A stretch of DNA of 64,000 nt from assembly GCA_914767715.1 (NCBI GenBank), contig OU612070.1:28508025-28572024 (forward strand), given 5' to 3'. Origin of the DNA: Membranipora membranacea (taxonomy: Eukaryota; Bryozoa; Gymnolaemata; Cheilostomatida; Membraniporidae). Below are positions 12,001 to 24,190 of this stretch, one piece after another. Below the pieces are notes generated by a model, which searched no databases, had not been told where the DNA came from, and saw only the letters and a list, made by a program, of their open reading frames with translations. The first letter of the stretch is position 1, and each line of letters opens with the position of its first letter. A program made the position numbers and the translations under genes.

Positions 12001-14778
12001 GGGATTGACATCATGTATACTAATGGTATTTTCAAGAAAACTCTTCCTGGTATCTGTTGCCGAAATTACAACCTTGACCCTGGGATAAATAGTGTAACTC
12101 AGGAATACGCTGAGAAACAATTGACGTGTATAAAATATGGAATCATCTCAATCAAGTGCTAGTATCACATCCCCACAGGCAAAAAACTTACCGCACTGCT
12201 TGGAAGATAATAGCTGAATGCTGGATCAGCCACCAGGTATTCGGCTCCATTGTACCCACCCATCGGGTGCTCGTCCTGGTACATTGGGCCTTGATACTGA
12301 GTCTGCCTCTCAGTATCAATACCTGTAAGTAAACGGGAGTGACACTTTGTGGGTTGTAAAATGTAAACATGAACATAAGTTACGGAGAATCACACTCAAC
12401 TTAACCCTAGCTCCCGTCACATGAAAATATTGTAAGGTTTGGATCGGTTATCCCAGCAATGCAGGCTACTTAATTCAGGCGGAGTTTATATGGATTCAAA
12501 CTTATCAGGCGGTTGAATGTGACAATGGAAAGACTTCATCACCTCAAACTGGACCTATCAGTTTTGTCCCATGCGGACCAATTAGGTCACCACAGGATTC
12601 ATCCTAAATAGAATGAATATACCACAGGTCTTTAAAATTAATGTGAACCAACAATTAATCAAGGTCTGTAGGATTGCTTGAGATAAAAATCCTTGAAAGT
12701 ATCAACTAACTATCAGACTAACCTGCTGCATCCTCCTCGTTGAACTTGATGCGTCTTGAATTAGGGTCCTGTGTACAGAAGATAATAATCTAACAGTTAA
12801 TACATTGAAGGCAATTTGGACTTTTCAATTATACATTCCAGAGTCACCATATCAGAGTCATGGACTTTTTCATCATAATCACAAATCGATGGCATACGAT
12901 ATTAATAGATGTCATATGTGTAATATGTATAATATTGTTGGCTATTTATAACAAGATGTCGCTGGTGGAAGCTAGCCTGTTTCGAAGAAAACATTTTGTT
13001 ACAAAAAAATATATTAAACGTGATGGGAAAGGTCATCATTTTAATTGTGTTAACAAAGTCTTCAACCATTCTTGTACAGGTGCAGTGTCTGGACATTTAT
13101 AAACTGTTGCTGGGGTTCACGCGCATTGTAACCCCGTGACGGACTTCGTCATCAAATCACAAAAATCATCACCAATTATTATAAGATTGATGTAACCAGT
13201 CGGGAAAGATGTTTGGAAGGGATGTATAAGTCTGTTAAGTGTGTTGAATATAAATCGCATCAATGTTGTTAAATGCTAACTTTCTGCTTGAGTTTTACAA
13301 TGGCCTGAATTGGAAAGGCAAGTAAGATATCCTCACCGATGATGGTCCGTCGTAATAATAGTAGACGGATTCGTACACATCATCGGCCCTCGTCTTCACC
13401 TCCCTGTGTACTGAACTGTTATCTACAATGAGAAATTCAAGTAGTACGATTTATAACTGTAAAAAAGCTGTTAACGTGACTCTGCTCTACCTATTTCTAA
13501 ATTGATCCATTCATATCTATCTGCATCATATTTTCATAAATATATTATTGCTATTGCAAAAAAAACATAGTAAAATGGCATTCACTTTCAACTACATTGT
13601 GCCCCAATAATGCTTTGCTTTGTCAAGATATTGTAATTAAATTGCCTTTGTTTCCTTATAGGACAAAAGAAGTGAGGCTTGATATATTGTAAAGTCATTA
13701 AATTTGCACACAAGTAATGCTGAAGATGCAATATCCGAACTGGCTTTGGATGATGCAATTTTTGAACGTCTTGCTTTTTTTTCGTCCTGAGAAAAGCTAA
13801 CAAGGAGTAATTGACTGTATACATCTCGAATCTAGATGAAAATTGATATTTCTGCAGAGAACTAAAACGCAAGCTCACCATTCAGTACACCTCTAGGTGC
13901 AGGAAGACGGCGCATACCTTCGTAGTTCGTAGGAGGAGACGGAGTTGGGCGGCGACACCGGGTGTGCCGTCTTCGCCTTTCTCCGCCTGACTGTTGTTCA
14001 GCCTCCAGCATGTTGCTATACTGCATATCATGCTGGGTCAGGAAGGCAGTCTGATAGTCCATGGGATAACCCATGGCATGCTGCTGATGCTGACCTGGAG
14101 GCTGGCTACTGGCAGTTCCTGATGCTAGCGTTGTTATAGGATCAGGAAAGTGATCGGTATCCTGAGCGATCACAGGTAGTCCACCGATGTTTGTGGGTGG
14201 GCTCATCATAGTCATCTGCATCGGCATCGGGTGGGCCGTACCGAAGACCGGCCCTCCTGTCAAAATAAATAATACCTTATTAATGTAAATAACATAACGA
14301 GAAAAACATACTCATGTGTAAAAAGGCCTCATAAACAATGATTTTTCCATCAGTCAACCCTGCCCGATTGTAGCATCCTGGCTAAAGCAAATGTAAAAGT
14401 AATATCTAAGTCAGTTCTGCCGTCTCATCAATCATCTTTTGATGGTATCGGGACAATGAACTCGTTTCTAATACACCGGCTTATCAGCTTTGACTATCAG
14501 CTGACTACTATGAGCTTGAGAACCCCTACAGATAGATGTAGCCGCTTTGCCAAGTGAAAATTAGAATGGCTGAATTATTGTTCTGTCAGCTTATTTTGTG
14601 TATAGATTGACTCACCTCGAGCTCCTGCAGATACTGGTGGTAGACTAGAATCTTGAGCTGTTTTACTACCTCTGCCTAGTAGTACGGTAGCATCGTCACT
14701 GCTATCCGATTGATAGTCAGTGGTGCTACCGATTTTTGTGCTGCGCTTCAGACCACATGAAGCCAGCAAATTGCCCAT
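1..14778 (-). CDS. Giant tandem-repeat protein, N-terminally lipidated candidate, unknown family (3' end outside window)
   Basis: I do not recognise this gene. Six exons join in phase: 14778-14616, 14256-13879, 13422-13337, 12768-12723, 12322-12192, and one exon from 11425 through position 1 that stays open for 11.4 kb. That gives 268 residues plus more than 3,808. The start MGNLLASCG fits N-myristoylation (Gly2) with a Cys8 that could be palmitoylated; the next ~260 residues are Ser/Pro/Gln-rich and look disordered. The large exon encodes about 27 diverged units, each with a beta-like stretch (e.g. IPIDVIV), a helix-like stretch, a KPxxPG[TL]LLVTP-type strand and a YxFxYxxxDYxI strand. Well-kept PG motifs lie near 11003, 10120, 9674, 9275, 7730, 7055, 6720, 6022, 5065, 4730, 3862, 2464, 1925 and 1318. 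Arg/Lys-rich linkers occur near 5425, 4540, 1580 and 110. The frame is certain; the function is unknown. Confidence 0.85.
11426..12191 (-). other. Intron 5 of the giant gene, with a fold-back repeat
   Basis: This 766-bp intron has a GT donor next to 12192 and a TTTGCAG acceptor next to 11425. It contains an imperfect inverted repeat at about 11596-11697, with arms built on CTTGTCTTGACAAGC and its complement. I see nothing else in it. Confidence 0.7.
11596..11697. repeat. Imperfect palindrome (fold-back element) in intron
   Basis: The left arm runs from CTATCATGGTATTAGC to GAATGGGTG. The right arm runs from CACCCACCCATCGAACC to GGCTATCATAG. A C-rich loop of about 10 bases separates them. Inside the left arm is a smaller perfect palindrome, GCTTGTCTTGACAAGC. 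Related text occurs at 30594-30621. Confidence 0.7.
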
Positions 14779-15456
14779 AATGGGTCTTTGACGTTAAAAA
14801 CGTTCAATATGTATTATTATTCGTTGCTCCTTTGATTTTTTACATCCTGATATGTCTTTATGTAAAATCCATATTGCTATTTTTATAATCCCAACTTCTT
14901 TGAATGAGTTACTGAACTGAACTGGAGTTATGGAAACTATTTCAGCTATCCAGCCCATTGTTACCTTGACGCCTTCCATGCCTTTATCTCATGTACTCTA
15001 TTGTAACATAAGAATCAAAGGGGAGACAATATTCATCATAGCTGACAAGTTCCAAACATTCTTTACATAAAAAGCTCAAGTTTTGAGATGTCGTATTAGT
15101 TTTTTTTAGATGAGAATGACAGCTCACTTCATTTCAGCTGTTCCTGTGCAGACTCTTCCTTGTTCAATATGACTATCAATTAAATTTTCCCTAAATAAAT
15201 TGAATATCTTGATATTTTAACGAAATTAGTTTAATGTTGTAATGATAGCAGTTTTCACAAAAAAATCTATAGGTCAAAATTTTCAAGCATGTTAGCCAAG
15301 AAACATACACCAAACTAACATGAAGTTAATTATGGGCAGTTTCTGTGCTTTAACTTGAATCAGAATTGATTCTTTTGGTTAATTTGACACCTGTATTGAG
15401 TTGCCTTCCTGCCACTTCCTTAGCAGATGGAACATGATCTCGAACACATCCACATT
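14779..15456. other. Intergenic stretch upstream of the giant gene
   Basis: AT-rich sequence that would carry the promoter and 5' UTR of the giant gene. I found no convincing coding exon and no clear TATA box. Confidence 0.4.
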
Positions 15457-15965
15457 GGTAACAGCAGGGTGACAGTTCTACTCAGGTGTCTGACCCCTGG
15501 TAACAGCGGGGTGACAGTTCTGCTCAGGTGTCTGGCCCCTGGTAACAGCGGGGTGACAGTTTTGTTCAGGTGCCTGGCCCCTGGTAACAGCGGGGTGACA
15601 GTTCTACTCAGGTGTCTGACCCCTGGTAACAGCGGGGTGACAGTTCTGCTCAGGTGTCTGGCCCCTGGTAACAGCGGGGTGACAGTTCTGCTCAGGTGTC
15701 TGGCCCCTGGTAACACCGAGGTGACGGTTCTGCTCAGGTGTCTGGCCCCTGGTAACAGCGGGGTGACAGTTCTGCTCAGGTGTCTGGCCCCTGGTAACAG
15801 CGGGGTGACGGTTCTGCTCAGATGTCTGGCCCCTGGTAACAGCGGGGTGACAGTTCCGTTCAGGTGACTGGCCCCTGGAAACAGCGGGGTGACGGTTCTG
15901 CTCGGGTGTCTTGCTCCTGGTAACAGCGGGGTGATAGTTCTGCTCAGGTGCCTGACCCCTGGCGG
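15457..15965. repeat. 42-bp minisatellite, about 12 copies
   Basis: Tandem copies of a 42-base unit, each containing CCCCTGGTAACAGCGGGGTG followed by ACAGTTCTGCTCAGGTGTCTGG with a few substitutions. Because 42 is a multiple of three and the unit lacks stops in several frames, both strands show open 14-residue repeats (e.g. ARHLSRTVTPLLPG on minus). I read these as a by-product of the repeat, not as a protein. Confidence 0.9.
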
Positions 15966-16811
15966 GTTGAATATCCAACACATGATGCAAAGACATCTGG
16001 AGTTACAAGATTGTAAACTTTGCGAATGGCCATGAAGACCCGACCCCCCCCCCCCACTCCATACATGCTTGTATCTCGAGATGCGTATACCATGATCAAC
16101 TACACAGGCTGCTGCCAATCATTAACCGCAGTTCGTTTGTGAAACTGCAAGTTCAGTTTTCAAGGCATTTTCACTCGGAAGATGCCTCAACCACTGGACT
16201 TGCACACACTGCAATAGGCCTGTGATACACCACATGGGCCCAATGCAACAGCATTTTGTCGAAGTGCCGCTAATGATTGACTTGGCTACTGGAAGACGAG
16301 GTCACTCTACTTTCACAAACTGCCTGTGATGTGATGTGATGTGGTGCACACTAGGCCAAACCATGTTTACAGCATGCTTGATGTATTTCAAATCTTGCAA
16401 TACTGGCATAGAGAAAAAAGCTGTGATCATCGCTGGAAAAAAAGTCAAAATCAGAAGACCAAAGGTCTAGCTGACGTTCAGTTGTAGTAGAAGACACATT
16501 TGCTTGAGGTCAACTTACTAGCGTTTCTTAGGCGATTTTTGCAGATCATAACAAGTAATAGTCAAACATTAGTCAAACACACACTATGGAGCTATTTGTG
16601 GTAATCACTGAATTAGATTCTTGTCATGGAACGGAAATAGTATCAAAACATTATACAGTTAAAACACTCAACACAGGGACTAATCTGGCATTGATTCGAT
16701 TGGCTGTCCCTACTAGCATGAATATTATAGCCTGGGAAAATGACTTGTTTACAAAATTGCAAACAGTCATAAAAGGCCTTCAACGTTGATGATCTGGGCT
16801 TTTACCGGATG
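15966..16811. other. Intergenic stretch, no gene seen
   Basis: Contains a C10 run near 16046 and a short TGATG-type microsatellite near 16325. Open frames here are short and show no recognisable family. Confidence 0.4.
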
Positions 16812-17100
16812 CTGCTAGGGACCAGTCTGCGCATGTGCGAACTGTTGAGGCATACGTTCGTCTCTGCAGCATAGGGCTTGAACTAATTCACCTAGTCTGA
16901 GTACCAAAATTGGGAAAACAATGGAAACCCATATTTTGGAAATATTTGGGCCTAAATGGAACACTGGTTTTGATATCTCATAACCTTGAACCCTGGGAGT
17001 TGCCTTTCTTGATGGAAGGCAGCGCCACCACTGCTGTGCTGCAGAGATAGACTATGTCTCAAGTCTAGCCTGCAAGCAGAATGGCTAGGGACTGGCTATT
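16812..17100. repeat. Dispersed repeat, copy 1
   Basis: About 270 bases align with 62553-62800 in the same orientation. Shared blocks include CTGCGCATG, GAGGCAT, GCAGCATAG, GGAGTTGCCTTTCTTGATGG and AAGGCAGCGCCA. There is no coding content. It is probably a short non-autonomous mobile element; I cannot define its ends. Confidence 0.7.
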
Positions 17101-18247
17101 TTTGCAAGACCATTGTTTGGCAAAAGAAAGCTAATAATGCTTTTCCAGATATGGAATTCAATGGTGGTAATATAATACCACAAAATCTTGCTAGTAGCTG
17201 TATGAGCACCCAAACTACCCATGATCATGTCCTCATTATCAAAAGATGATTCATATCGGAAAGAGCAAACTTTAGACAGGGCTGTGCAAGCCGGAGTTAT
17301 AGAGACAAAGCAGTCCTGGCATTACAGACATATATAGTTAGCAACTGCGTTCTCATTCTAAATTTACATTGCATGTTGGAACCGTCAGGGTAAGACAACT
17401 CTTAATCACGTTATTTATATCGTTAGCCTCCCATTGTTTCACATCCTCAATTTTTCTTTCATGTACAAATGTCACACATGCTTCCTAAATTCACGATGTC
17501 CAACACAGTTGCTACACGCTGACATGGAACACTTTGCAATCTCATAACATCTTTCCAGCAGGCAGTAGACGTTTAGTGGAATATTTAACAGTTATCAAAA
17601 ATTAAGAAAAAAGGCATCAATACATAGGTTGAGCTTTGCTGTCTAGTTTATTTTTTCTCAAATAAGTTTCAATTCTAGACATAAGACCATGTGAGGAGGT
17701 AGCTTGTAATGATGTAATAGTGATCAGATCAGGTAATGATTCCTCCAGCTTATATGAACTCAACGATTGCTCAGCTGAAACAGAACATTGAAAATCAGGC
17801 TTATAACAAAGATTAGATCGAATCAAGTATACAACGCATAAATAATATTTATGTAGTGTTTGGGCCTAGATAATTAGCAAACCATAAAACATTGTCTGAT
17901 TTGCTCCACAATTCTATGGCCTGGTAGCCAGCAGTGGTATTATGATATCATAAGGCAGTCAGTATCAGATTCACAAACCGGGTGATATGATAGTCAATCT
18001 TCTATGGTTGCATGTTGGGTGTAATAAATAATTCTTTCTCAAGAAATTTCTCCTAAAACGGAAATGCTTTCAACTCCTATAGGACAAAATTGCGATGTAA
18101 TTGAATCTGAGTAATTAAGACCCCGATAGCCCAATATACTGGTTTACTCCAACAATCTAGCTGATCACACCCTTCCTGATCGATATTGCTGAACTCTAGC
18201 TTTCAGCTTTTCGAAGGCATATGTACATGCATGTAAACTGTGTCTTC
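17101..18247. other. Region downstream of the VMO-I gene, with one possible UTR exon
   Basis: A TTTCAG acceptor at about 17777 is followed by an open stretch ending in TGA near 17617 on the minus strand. If the donor at 18261 (TATATAG|gtacgt) is used, the join creates AGC TGA, so this piece would be 3' UTR. I see no family in its translation. Confidence 0.3.
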
Positions 18248-19317
18248 TCATTTCACGTACCTATATACACAGCACGCAAATCTGACTGCGTTGAGGGCAG
18301 AGTCATCACCTCTCCCTTGATTGCGCTCTATTCGTGTTTGAATCCCACAGATATAGTCCTTGTGCGCTGTACACGCTGTTTTAGGTGTCCAGCTACCCCA
18401 TGAATTACCGATCCCGTCCATTCTTTGATCGTCCCAGTTAAATGGCGCCGTGCACGATATGTCAAGGTTTGTCACTGAAACACATGAAGCAGAGAAATCA
18501 ATTGAAAGTATTAAATGTTTTAAAAATCAGTGATGTGTCTCCAGTAAGCCATACACCAAAGTTCCTATTCAATTTGAACTTTTACTCTAGTGGTGAAGCA
18601 CAGTAAAGAGGGATCAGAAGCTTTTGAATTGTGACACCAGTTAGCTATGTGACAAATAAATTCACACATTTAGTAGTAAGAATTATGACAGTAAGCCTAT
18701 TTATTATCAAGCGCAAGTGGAATGTCAGACCATTAAATATCATTTACCAGATGCATCATCTCTCCAATAATCTTGATCGAATTCTGAACGTAGCCAAGCG
18801 CCGTTTAGAAAATAACCAGAAGGACAGTGTACAGTCGTCAGCCAATTACCCCTTTTTATTGCGCGGATGTTATAGAGGCACTGCTACTCTCCTAAGAAGG
18901 CTTGCTACAACAGAAATAGCTCTTCTGTAGTTTTCTATCGATGAAAAGCAGTGAGAATCTGTATGTTGATCGACTCCATCTGAGGATATATAACATGGTA
19001 CTTTTTAAAAGTTTGAATGGGCAACTAACCGGCAATAAAGCTTGATGGCGTTAATTGCTGTGTTGTCTGATCCCTGGTTGTACTGCTCTGACTTTTGCTG
19101 GTACGCAAAAGCGTATGTTCCTTCCTCGCACCATTCCCATTCTCCCCAGTCACCCCAGTTAGTCATAGTGCCCGGTTCAAGTTTTTTTTTTTTTATACTT
19201 TATTTGGCAGTCTAAATCAAGTTCCCAAAACCGTGCCAAATCTGACCTTTTGGTTGCTGATGATGCTATTGCTGATGCGCAAATCATCAATAACAGGACC
19301 GCAACAATGAGCTTCAT
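18248..19317 (-). CDS. Vitelline membrane outer layer protein 1 (VMO-I) domain protein, secreted; possible pseudogene or assembly errors
   Basis: Exon 1 (19317-19030) starts with a signal peptide, MKLIVAVLLLMICASAIASS, then a VMO-I repeat with MTNWGDWGEWEWC and NTAINAIKLYC. Exon 2 (18880-18748) has HCPSGYFLNGAWLRSE. Exon 3 (18474-18248) has NSWGSWTPK, ICGIQTRIE and DDSALNAVRFACC, matching the last repeat of the three-fold beta-prism family. Known members are secreted matrix or egg-coat proteins. The exon 2/3 junction is in phase (GAT GCA TCT G | TG ACA). Two breaks remain: a 13-A run near 19182-19194 puts the signal peptide one base out of frame with the domain, and an AAAAAGGGG run near 18850 does the same in exon 2. 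The coding ends either at TGA 18248 or by splicing at 18261 (giving CCVYS-stop). Confidence 0.8.
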
Positions 19318-22270
19318 CTTGTCTGTAATATAATGAGCAAAATCTGTAACTTCTACCAACGAAACAGAGGGTATGGTCTGGCATGCGTTTGTTGTTTCTT
19401 TTAGTCTTCAACTCCTCATTGTTACAAGGTGGTAGCTGCCCTTAGCAGTCAACGAGAAAAGTTTTCACAGGATGGTAACTTATTGTGTGTAATCTAATAC
19501 TTAATGAAGGACAAAACAGAGCCACAATACGAAGAATTAGCTTATCTCTGACTTCAAATGTAGCTACCAAATTTAGGACAGGACAGATCTGTGTCCCTTT
19601 GCAGAATGATATGTGATCTGTGTTGTGTTGTATTTATAGTGCTCAGTTGCTAGGTAAAAGGTTATACCACCACTTTGTGGCAAATATCGGAAATTCCAAT
19701 GCCAATCTGGTTCCTTGGAAGACCAAGGTTTTTAGTGTGTATCAAAGGCGCCACGTTTTGCACACTCTGAGCAAGGGTAGTACAGTTTAAAGTATAAGCC
19801 TTGAGGAATGCCTAGGTCGCACCAGTATAATTTTGGTTTTTTCATCTGTCATAACAGCATGACACCTCTCAAAAAGGGATAATCAGATTTACCACACTGC
19901 CTGCCTCTAAGTAAACATGACTGTAATTGTGGGCCCTGCTGTTGTTCAGTAGCTACTGTGCAAATTTTGATATAGGCATGCAAACTATAACAGCACTCTG
20001 GCTCAGATAATGCTGTCTTTCCCTTTTCCACCACAAGTAATATTGACTCTACTATGATTTAATACTGATCCATGCCCTGTATGTGGCCCCCTCTCCATCC
20101 CAGATACGTTTCTATCATCCTGATAAGAATCATCAGTACTACACTATCTTCATTATGGTATAAGCTGTGTGACTGCTGCCACATAACATGATTTTATGTT
20201 TATTGTAGGCTGTATGAGATAAATTCAAAAAAACTCAAATAATGGTGAGAAGGATAGGATCAATATTTACTCACAATCCTATTCATCTATCTGAAAGTTA
20301 TCCAATCCGATGTCAGCGGTATGATTTGATCAATATACCAATTTCTATTAAGATTCCAATTGAGTACCGAGGGAGCTGATATGAATGTTACCAGAGAATT
20401 CTCTTCTAATGATACAATGGTACACAACTCCAATGGTACGATGGCATTCAATACACAGAACAACCGTAATATGATTGTTGGGATTAAATGATTAGCCGGT
20501 GTCTTCAGATTCTGATTGCCATACAAACATATACAAATGTTACAGCTATGATGACAGAAGTCATAATCAGCATGATTCCTACAGACAGCCTCATGATGAC
20601 TGTACTGTCATTTTTTTTCCAGTGGATATGCCAAATCACTAAATTATCATGCAACACAACGACAGATTCCATTTACTCGTGATGTAGGAATTATTTTCAA
20701 TCATAATCAATCCAATTCACACATGGAACTACAGAGCCTTAGACAAATCATTTTTATTACCAGCGTTGAAAGGAAGTGAAAGGTCGTCAGGTTTGCATAG
20801 AGTAGACTGAATCAGCGAGAGACTGCACCAGGGAGAGACTCCCTGGTCTCATGAAACAGTCATACCTGCTACCATCTCTAGGATGCATAAACACTATACT
20901 CATGTTTGATATAGCCTTAACTGAGCAACACACTCATGAGAATGCTGTGGTGGCCAAACAGGCCTAAACCAGTTAGTTAACAATTACCCTGGCAGAAGGC
21001 TGTCACCACATCACCAGTCTACTCAGTCTCAAGTATCCATGGGTTTTTAGAGCTCTTGAATGCTGTTTCACTTAGCATCGAAAGGTTGAAAGCAGTGAAG
21101 TTTTAAGTTAACCAAATTATTTTGATCCGTTTACTCGTTTTAATTGTTGTCTTCTACTATTTTGGGAGGAGGTAACTCCTACATGTCTGTGTGTGTGTTT
21201 ACTGTATGAATGTAAGACTATCAATCATTCGCAGAGAATGAGTGAATGAATCCTGCCTGTTTGTTGTTTTTAATGTCCCCTCGCAGAAAATGAGGTTGTT
21301 TTAAGTTAGTTTCTCTTTCCAGGGTTACTGGTGCCTCGTGTAGGTGCGGATGTCCAGCGCTGGTAATATTCAAGAAATACTAAGACTTCAGTCATTCTAT
21401 AAGTATAACAGCTATATATGATACAGCACTTTTGTCCACTATATGTATTTGTATATGTCACAGATTCTATTGTTACACTTCAATTTTATGTGCTTCCATC
21501 AAAAAATGAACAGCCTATATGGACAGCCTATTTTTCCCTTCCAACAATCATCATCTTCTGGTAGCGAATCTCATTTTATTTATTTTTTTCGATGTAAGCT
21601 TTATTTGAGCCCCCTTTTACAACTATTAGTTATAATCCGGTCCATCTCTGGGTGAATATTTACAGGTTTTGAGTGCAATCAGCTATAAAAACAGCAATAC
21701 TAAATGAAAGTGATCTATATCAACATAATAAGGTGTAATTGTAGGGACACCAGACAGGGGGAGCCAACTTCTGATCATAAGATGTTGTACATATTGGTCT
21801 AGTCACAGCAGGGAGGGTGACAGTATGTTTATCAGTTTTACCTGACAGTCAGTTTGGCTGAGGGGACCCTACCCATTACGATACAGTTGCTGCGGATCAG
21901 ATTTTGTCCTATAATCAGCCGTATGTCCTATAATGGAACGTGTATTTGTGGCAGCTCCAGTCTTGTAGCACTGGATAAAAGCTGTCAGGAGCTGATAGAT
22001 AGGATTAGTGGCTTAGATGGTTGATGGACACTTCTAAATGCGCCCTTTAAATTGTTCAATAGAACGAAGAAAAGGGCCTTGACTAAGGCTGTGCACAATG
22101 AGTTGACAAGACCTAAATGTGAAATGCAGCCAGATGAAAGTTTCCAACGGCCAAGAGAGTTTTACATGCTAATTCACTGTCTCAGCTGTCATAACCATGT
22201 AACTGGTGAGCCAAGCAGCTGAGTTGTTAGGTACTTCCCATTCTTGTGGTTTAAGTTGTCTAATGGAGGT
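19318..22270. other. Intergenic stretch, no supported gene
   Basis: Several short open frames occur (e.g. minus 20287-20526), but none has a recognisable family plus splice context. There are no tandem repeats of note. It contains AT-rich and simple sequence only. Confidence 0.4.
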
Positions 22271-22525
22271 TTAAGTAAGTGTGTATCTCTTCTTGGAAAT
22301 TGGTGTGGTAACAAAAAAATCGGAGATGTATGGAGGGGATAAATTATTCAGAGCCTTAAATCCCGTTATGCAAGTAAAATAATTGCTTAGTATTGGAAGG
22401 GGTAAAATTTGAAGTGATGTACATAGCTCATTAGTAGGTGGCAAATAAAAGGTATATGTTGAACATTGGCCACAATTCTCAAGGCTCTGCTTTGCTGAGT
22501 GATCCTCAACTTGCAAGGATTTCAA
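22271..22525 (-). pseudogene. LINE reverse-transcriptase C-terminal fragment
   Basis: The minus-strand frame contains FKALNNLSPPYISDFF. This resembles the segment after the RT domain of many non-LTR retrotransposons (tfKaLnnlaPxYisdLl). Upstream text is degenerate and no RT core is present. It is a decayed fragment; the clade is not determinable. Confidence 0.5.
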
Positions 22526-22860
22526 TGCACCAAGCTAAAAATAGGAGCTACAGGCACCACAATCAGCTTTCATGCACAACTCAAACAAAAGCATTTCGGT
22601 AGAAGTGGTGGGTTCTACGTATTTGTTAGTGTAAAGAGTGACTTCTGCGAAATGCGATGATAGCTTGCTACTTAGTCTAAAAAGGTCAACATGGGATTAC
22701 TGGAAGGTTTCGTATAATTATTCTCCAATGAATTATTGGATATTATTGTAAAGATTGTACCTGTACATTAATAGTGGTTAATAGTAGTTAGGGGTTTGAA
22801 CACATCACAAACACAATTGCCTTTTGTTTTCCATTCACAACATTTATTATTTATTTGACC

Positions 22861-23388
22861 TTATACGCCAGGGGTGCTCAAACAATGGTCCGCCAGGGGT
22901 GCTCAAACAATGGTCCGCCAGGGGTGCTCAAACAATGGTCCGACAGGGGTGCTCAAACAATGGTCCGTGGGCTAAATTTGGCCCACTCGCCATTTTTAGG
23001 TGGCCCACTTGCCCATATTAAAACTCACCCGTTTAGACTGGTTTATTTAGGCTGAAAGTTTACTCATGGCCAAAACACGCATCAAGTCTTGTTGCATACA
23101 CTCATTGGTAACAACAGTGCTAAGTATGCATATGAGGAAACATGAGGATCTGAATGAAGCTGTTACAGCTACACCATACAATAAGCTGAGCTAATCCTTG
23201 CAGTGAATGGCCTATGCAGATTCAAAAAAAAATTTGCTCTTCGCTCAGATCTGGGCTTCAATTAATAACCCAATACGCTCCTGTCAGATAGTCTGCTTGC
23301 TTGGCGTAAAAAAGTCTGGCCCAATTCAATATGCTAATTTTTAAAAGTGGCCCACTGGCAAAAAAGTTTGAGCACCCCTGTTATACGC
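22861..23388. mobile_element. Non-autonomous hAT-type transposon with 8-bp target duplication
   Basis: The element spans 22869-23380. Perfect 15-bp terminal inverted repeats, CAGGGGTGCTCAAAC and GTTTGAGCACCCCTG, are flanked by the direct duplication TTATACGC (22861-22868 and 23381-23388). An 8-bp duplication and CAGGGG ends are typical of the hAT superfamily. The interior has no transposase and carries repeated TGGCCCAC-like motifs near both ends. The left end is present about four times in tandem with a 25-base period (22869-22966). Confidence 0.9.
22869..22966. repeat. 25-bp tandem repeat, 4 copies, of the hAT left terminus
   Basis: Each unit is CAGGGGTGCTCAAACAATGG plus TCCGC. Every unit begins with the 15-bp terminal inverted repeat of the surrounding element. 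The last two units differ by one base at the junction (TCCGA for TCCGC). Confidence 0.9.
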
Positions 23389-24190
23389 CCTTCTTTTTTG
23401 CCCTGTGGCAATAGTACAGCAATTCAGATTTAGTTTTCTCCAAATATAAGTCATGAATAAAACACCCAACAAACTTCTGAATGAGAGGATGTAAAGGAGA
23501 GCAGCATCAGCTAAAAGACTATTTTTGTTTATAAAATCAGGTGTTGGCTTGAGATGCTGACAAGGCCATGTGAAATGTAATGTGTAACATAAGGTAAGAC
23601 ATTCTACATCCAGTCACCATGGTGAAGAGTGTGGAACACAATCAGTGATTAGAATTGTGTAATGATGCAAGACCAAATCCCTTATCCAAAGAACAAATGC
23701 AAGATGAAATTGGGGTTACAGCTTCAGAGGTTTGCAAAACATCACCACTGTGAACATTTATAAATGGATAGTAGTGCAGAGCTGTTTACATGACGTCACA
23801 TTGCTTACATATAAGCCTCAGCTGATCCTAAGATGTGTAAAATCTGATTGAGGATCAGCTGCGGTTGACACTGCTGCTGCTGGTTAGTTTACACCCTAAT
23901 AATCCCTGAAGTCTGATATGACTTATTAAAGCTGCCTTTTTGTGGTTGTAGTATTCAAGGCAGGAGAGCTATCTCAAGGTACACTGTATAATTTCAGCCA
24001 AAGTGATCAAAATCTAACAGAATTTGTGTTTGCCTCTCAACACCCATTTTTCACCAGTACATCATGATGGATTTAAAATACTCAATTGAACATTTTTGTT
24101 GTTGTTGAATGTTTTATGTTTTTTGAATAGTATAAACTTTTGCTTGTTTATTTTTTATAATTAATATGTATTATATAACCTTCTACCATT
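23389..24190. other. Spacer 3' of the glycosyltransferase gene
   Basis: This should hold the 3' UTR of the minus-strand glycosyltransferase gene. I see no other gene or clear repeat. Confidence 0.4.

Noticed and set aside
15420-16118. 232-codon minus-strand open frame with 14-residue repeats, and plus-strand counterparts
   Set aside because: It tracks a 42-bp DNA minisatellite exactly, several frames are equally open, and there is no splice or domain support.
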